The position numbers were made by a program, and so were the translations under genes. The notes under the pieces are model-generated. The model was given only the letters and a program-made list of their open reading frames with translations. It was not told the DNA's origin and made no database searches. Below, one piece after another: positions 61,702 to 64,000 of a DNA stretch of 64,000 bases; within the stretch, counting starts at the first letter, position 1, and the number at the start of each line of letters is the position of its first letter. The DNA comes from Bifidobacterium oedipodis (lineage in GTDB: Bacteria; Actinomycetota; Actinomycetes; Actinomycetales; Bifidobacteriaceae), in the NCBI RefSeq assembly GCF_012932425.1, contig NZ_JAAIII010000001.1, forward strand, positions 186,001 to 250,000. Reading direction: 5' to 3'.

Positions 61702-62340
61702 TTATCGCCACAGGAATCCGAGGATGTATGCCAGTGCGGCCAGCGCCAACGCGATGGATTTGAGGACTTCCCTCCATCGCGTTGGTTCCTCGAAGGTCTG
61801 CGTTTGTGGCTGTAGGGAGAGTTCAAGTTCTGGCGCATGCTCCGCCAGTTGTTGGATTTGCTGTTCGTGTGCTTTGATCGCCCGATGTGCGTTGCGCAGG
61901 TCGGCGAGCTCCTTGTCCTTCATTGCCTGATGCGTGGTGGGGATCGCGTTGTTGAGGAATCCGAGGAACGGCGCGAGAATCAGCGCGAACTGTCCGACCA
62001 TCGCCAGCCCATGCTTGCCCATCTGCACCAGCATCAGGGTTGCGCCGACACACCCAAGAATGAATTCGATGCTGGGTAGAACGAGCATGGCCAGCACGGT
62101 CCAAAAGCCGCGCATCAGCTCCGTCCACAGGATCACGATGGAGATCAGGGTGATGATCACCGTCGAGGAGAAGGTGCAGAAGTTCAACACTGCCGTGCGG
62201 TCGCCGTTCTCGCGAAATCCTTCGAACAATACGAATACGATACCCGCCACGGTGACGACGACCTGCGACGCCACCAGCCACCTGCATACCGTATCGCCCA
62301 GTTCGCGCCGGCCACGCGTGCGTTCCCTATGATGTCCCAT
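61702..62340 (-). CDS. Hypothetical four-helix membrane protein
   Basis: 212 residues. N-terminal basic tail, four membrane segments (about residues 18-40, 50-72, 80-102 and 112-135), a coiled-coil-like polar region (E-L-A-D-L-R-N-A-H-R-A-I-K-A-H-E) and a C-terminal hydrophobic stretch. Start 62340 is 7 bases after TATGAT on the minus strand. No family recognised. Confidence 0.65.
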   Translation of the reverse strand: MGHHRERTRGRRELGDTVCRWLVASQVVVTVAGIVFVLFEGFRENGDRTAVLNFCTFSSTVIITLISIVILWTELMRGFWTVLAMLVLPSIEFILGCVGATLMLVQMGKHGLAMVGQFALILAPFLGFLNNAIPTTHQAMKDKELADLRNAHRAIKAHEQQIQQLAEHAPELELSLQPQTQTFEEPTRWREVLKSIALALAALAYILGFLWR

Positions 62341-62347
62341 GCGCCTT

Positions 62348-62353
62348 ATCATA
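62348..62353 (-). promoter_or_regulatory. -10 box of membrane protein gene, leaderless arrangement
   Basis: TATGAT on the minus strand ends 7 bases before the ATG at 62340. Confidence 0.45.
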
Positions 62354-62446
62354 TGACGTGGCGCTGAGCGACGAATAGACGAATAAATAAGTGGAGTATA
62401 TGTCGTATCATCGTCACCGGAATTCATTTACGTTAATGGGGGCGTT

Positions 62447-62965
62447 ATGACGATTACTGTTATACCGATTGAGCCGAGATGGTTCAAAGAAAAAGCCGAA
62501 GTGCAATCCATTACATGGCGTCAGACTTATGAGGGGACGTTGCCCCAAGATATTATTGAAGCCATCACGCCGGAATTCGCTTTGCAGCTCACTCGCCGCC
62601 ATGCTCAGGGCGATCCGGGGCAGGCGGTGACATTGGTGGCTTTGGAAACCGATGAGATAAGCGGCGATGAGCACGTCATTGGTTTTGCCGAAGTACTGCG
62701 GCATCCGCGTGAGCCCATGAATCATCCCGAAGCCGTCGAACTCGCCTCGCTCTACGTGTTGGCCGACCATCATCGCCACGGTGCCGGCCGCGCGCTGGTT
62801 GAAGCTGCGGGCAACACATTCAACAATCCGAAACTGGCATTATGGGTGTTCGACGGTAATGCCAATGCCATAGCGTTCTACCAGCATATGGGATTCCATT
62901 TCACCGGAGCTACTCAGGTTGAAGACGACGGCAGAAACGCTGAATCCGAAATGGTGAATTACTAG
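62447..62965 (+). CDS. GNAT-family N-acetyltransferase
   Basis: 172 residues, acetyl-CoA-dependent. The acetyl-CoA loop is R-H-G-A-G-R-A-L, preceded by L-A-S-L-Y-V-L, and N-A-I-A-F-Y-Q-H-M-G-F closes the fold. Substrate unknown. GGGGGC lies just upstream. Lies in a lower-G+C stretch before the toxin-antitoxin pair. Confidence 0.88.
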   Translation: MTITVIPIEPRWFKEKAEVQSITWRQTYEGTLPQDIIEAITPEFALQLTRRHAQGDPGQAVTLVALETDEISGDEHVIGFAEVLRHPREPMNHPEAVELASLYVLADHHRHGAGRALVEAAGNTFNNPKLALWVFDGNANAIAFYQHMGFHFTGATQVEDDGRNAESEMVNY

Positions 62966-62994
62966 CTTGTTTCAAGGCATCGCGCCATTAAGAC

Positions 62995-63012
62995 TGCTAT
63001 ACTTGTATAGCA
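62995..63012. promoter_or_regulatory. Palindromic operator of the toxin-antitoxin operon
   Basis: TGCTATAC, spacer TT, GTATAGCA: an 8-bp perfect dyad that contains TATACT, a likely -10 box. It is 15 bases before the antitoxin start, typical for autorepression by the ribbon-helix-helix antitoxin. Confidence 0.65.
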
Positions 63013-63027
63013 ATATGGAGGTGTGCG

Positions 63028-63378
63028 ATGGCGACGATGCAAATGAATGTGCGATTGGATGCGGAATTAAAGCAACGCGGCGACAAGGTGCTGTCCGAAA
63101 AGGGCATCAGTCCGAGCGCCGCGGTGCGTTCATTATGGGAATACTTGGATCGCAATCGTGACCTTCCCGAGTTCATGACACGATCTGAAACGAACAGAGC
63201 GGAACGCAAGCGGCTTATCGCATGTGCAGCGGGTCGCGCAACTCGTGAGCTGCTTGACGCGAATATCATCGATAATGCTTCGTTTGGAGTGGATTATCTC
63301 TCCAATGAGACGCTTCAAAATTTGATGTACGACGAAAGGGCGGATGAGTATATTCGTCATCAAGGGGCCGAGGAGTGA
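63028..63378 (+). CDS. RelB/DinJ-like antitoxin
   Basis: 116 residues. The N-terminal ribbon-helix-helix reads N-V-R-L-D-A-E-L-K-Q-R-G and G-I-S-P-S-A-A-V-R, as in RelB/DinJ antitoxins. The C-terminal half (about 65-116) should neutralise the toxin encoded 6 bases downstream. GGAGG lies 7 bases upstream. Such antitoxins usually go with RelE-type toxins; the partner here is a PIN protein. Confidence 0.85.
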   Translation: MATMQMNVRLDAELKQRGDKVLSEKGISPSAAVRSLWEYLDRNRDLPEFMTRSETNRAERKRLIACAAGRATRELLDANIIDNASFGVDYLSNETLQNLMYDERADEYIRHQGAEE

Positions 63379-63384
63379 TGCATC

Positions 63385-63888
63385 ATGTCTGATCTGCCTC
63401 GTCGCAATCGCAGAATTCGTGTCATGGTGGATACCAATGTGGCGTTGAATTACGCTTTGGGTAACGAAGTGGTTGTTGACGAAATTCGATGTTTCCTGAA
63501 CACATGCGCGGATAAAGATATTGATGTATTGTTGACGGCCACGTCACTAAAAGACATGTTCTACATCATGCCGCGTGCGTACCGTCGCAAATTATCGCCC
63601 AACAGTATGAATTTGCCACAACATGAGCTGGATGCGCTGATTCGTGATGTTTCTTGGCATGCTATTCGTGATGCGATGGCGTTATATGGGATTGTGGGTG
63701 TTGATCAGGATGTTTGCGAGAGCGCTGTAGAACTGAGAAGACATCACCCTGATTTTGAAGACAACTTGGTGATGTCCGCAGCGGATTCAATGTCTGCTAA
63801 ATATGTCGTTACATATGACGGGCAGCTGATTAAACATTTTCCTGGAATCTGTATGACGCCAAAGCATGTCCTTGCTTGGCTAGGATGA
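63385..63888 (+). CDS. PIN-domain toxin
   Basis: 167 residues. Acidic active-site residues of the PIN ribonuclease fold: Asp in M-V-D-T-N-V-A-L, Asp in D-F-E-D-N-L-V-M, and Asp in T-Y-D-G-Q-L. VapC-like Mg2+-dependent endonuclease acting on RNA when the antitoxin is lost. It pairs with a RelB-like antitoxin rather than VapB. Lower G+C than the core genes. Confidence 0.85.
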   Translation: MSDLPRRNRRIRVMVDTNVALNYALGNEVVVDEIRCFLNTCADKDIDVLLTATSLKDMFYIMPRAYRRKLSPNSMNLPQHELDALIRDVSWHAIRDAMALYGIVGVDQDVCESAVELRRHHPDFEDNLVMSAADSMSAKYVVTYDGQLIKHFPGICMTPKHVLAWLG

Positions 63889-63943
63889 TCATATACAGCG
63901 GAACGCTTGACAATTGTCGTGGAATTGGCAAGGTTAAGCAGTA

Positions 63944-63999
63944 GTGATGTGGGTGGGCCCGGTCGCTGTTTGTTCAGCGACCGGGCCCACCCACATCAC
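63944..63999. terminator. Very long perfect hairpin at window end
   Basis: A 25-bp perfect stem, left arm 63944-63968 starting GTGATGTGGGTGGG, right arm 63975-63999, loop TTTGTT. No T tract is seen within the window. It probably ends the toxin-antitoxin transcript, or is bidirectional with a gene beyond the window. Confidence 0.7.
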
Positions 64000-64000
64000 A

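Overview
The window looks like a chromosomal segment of a Bifidobacterium, most likely of the B. longum / B. breve group. Reasons: high G+C with Shine-Dalgarno sites of the AAGGAG type; actinobacterial gene families (DUF3710, DUF3159, the 24-residue ribosomal protein bL37, a SigR-like sigma factor); a MurE without the DAP-selecting DNPR motif next to a FemAB-type transferase, as expected for L-Lys/L-Orn peptidoglycan with a bridge; and a GH36 alpha-galactosidase locus. The species is an inference from gene content and was not tested by any search. No rRNA, tRNA, CRISPR array, prophage or insertion sequence was recognised.

Layout. 1-1050: end of a dual-ATPase peptide ABC transporter gene. 1.2-3.3 kb: pepP and a Nudix hydrolase (minus). 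3.5-6.3 kb: a lipoprotein/small membrane protein pair convergent with a NarL-type two-component system. 6.4-11.8 kb: folC and smc, the latter carrying an in-frame repeat element. 11.8-12.1 kb: a gene-free stretch with a long hairpin. 12.1-16.2 kb: murE-femAB, divergent from a sigma/anti-sigma pair, then the tiny bL37 gene. 16.3-21.2 kb: galM, ispH, ybaK, gap and thiN. 21.3-25.0 kb: a four-gene operon (DUF362 protein with an apparent frameshift, uridine-kinase-like P-loop kinase, ECF S component, membrane-anchored spermidine-synthase-like protein).

25.1-31.2 kb: infC-rpmI-rplT, then xerD-parA-scpA-scpB for chromosome segregation, then nrtR behind a perfect 25-bp palindrome. 31.2-33.3 kb: an NCS1 permease and an isochorismatase-type amidohydrolase, probably one NrtR-linked NAD-precursor locus. 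33.5-39.5 kb: typA, pheA-tyrA and xerC. 39.7-45.6 kb: a complete oligopeptide ABC transporter (oppA, B, C and a fused DF). 45.7-50.4 kb: exonuclease III, DUF3710, DUF3159, a TrmA-type methyltransferase and a short binding-protein-like lipoprotein. 50.4-53.0 kb: a CtpE-like P-type ATPase. 53.0-57.6 kb: an AraC regulator convergent with an alpha-galactosidase/MFS operon. 58.0-64.0 kb: aconitase, a sugar O-acetyltransferase, a membrane protein, a GNAT enzyme and a RelB-like/PIN toxin-antitoxin pair, closing with a 26-bp-stem perfect hairpin.

The points most worth a second look are the repeat inserted in frame in smc, the G6 frameshift in the DUF362 gene at the head of a vitamin- or nucleoside-like salvage operon, the NrtR palindrome with its two-gene transport/hydrolase unit, the repeated leaderless-promoter pattern (seven genes), and small or non-canonical genes that routine gene calling misses (bL37 and the AUC-initiated infC).
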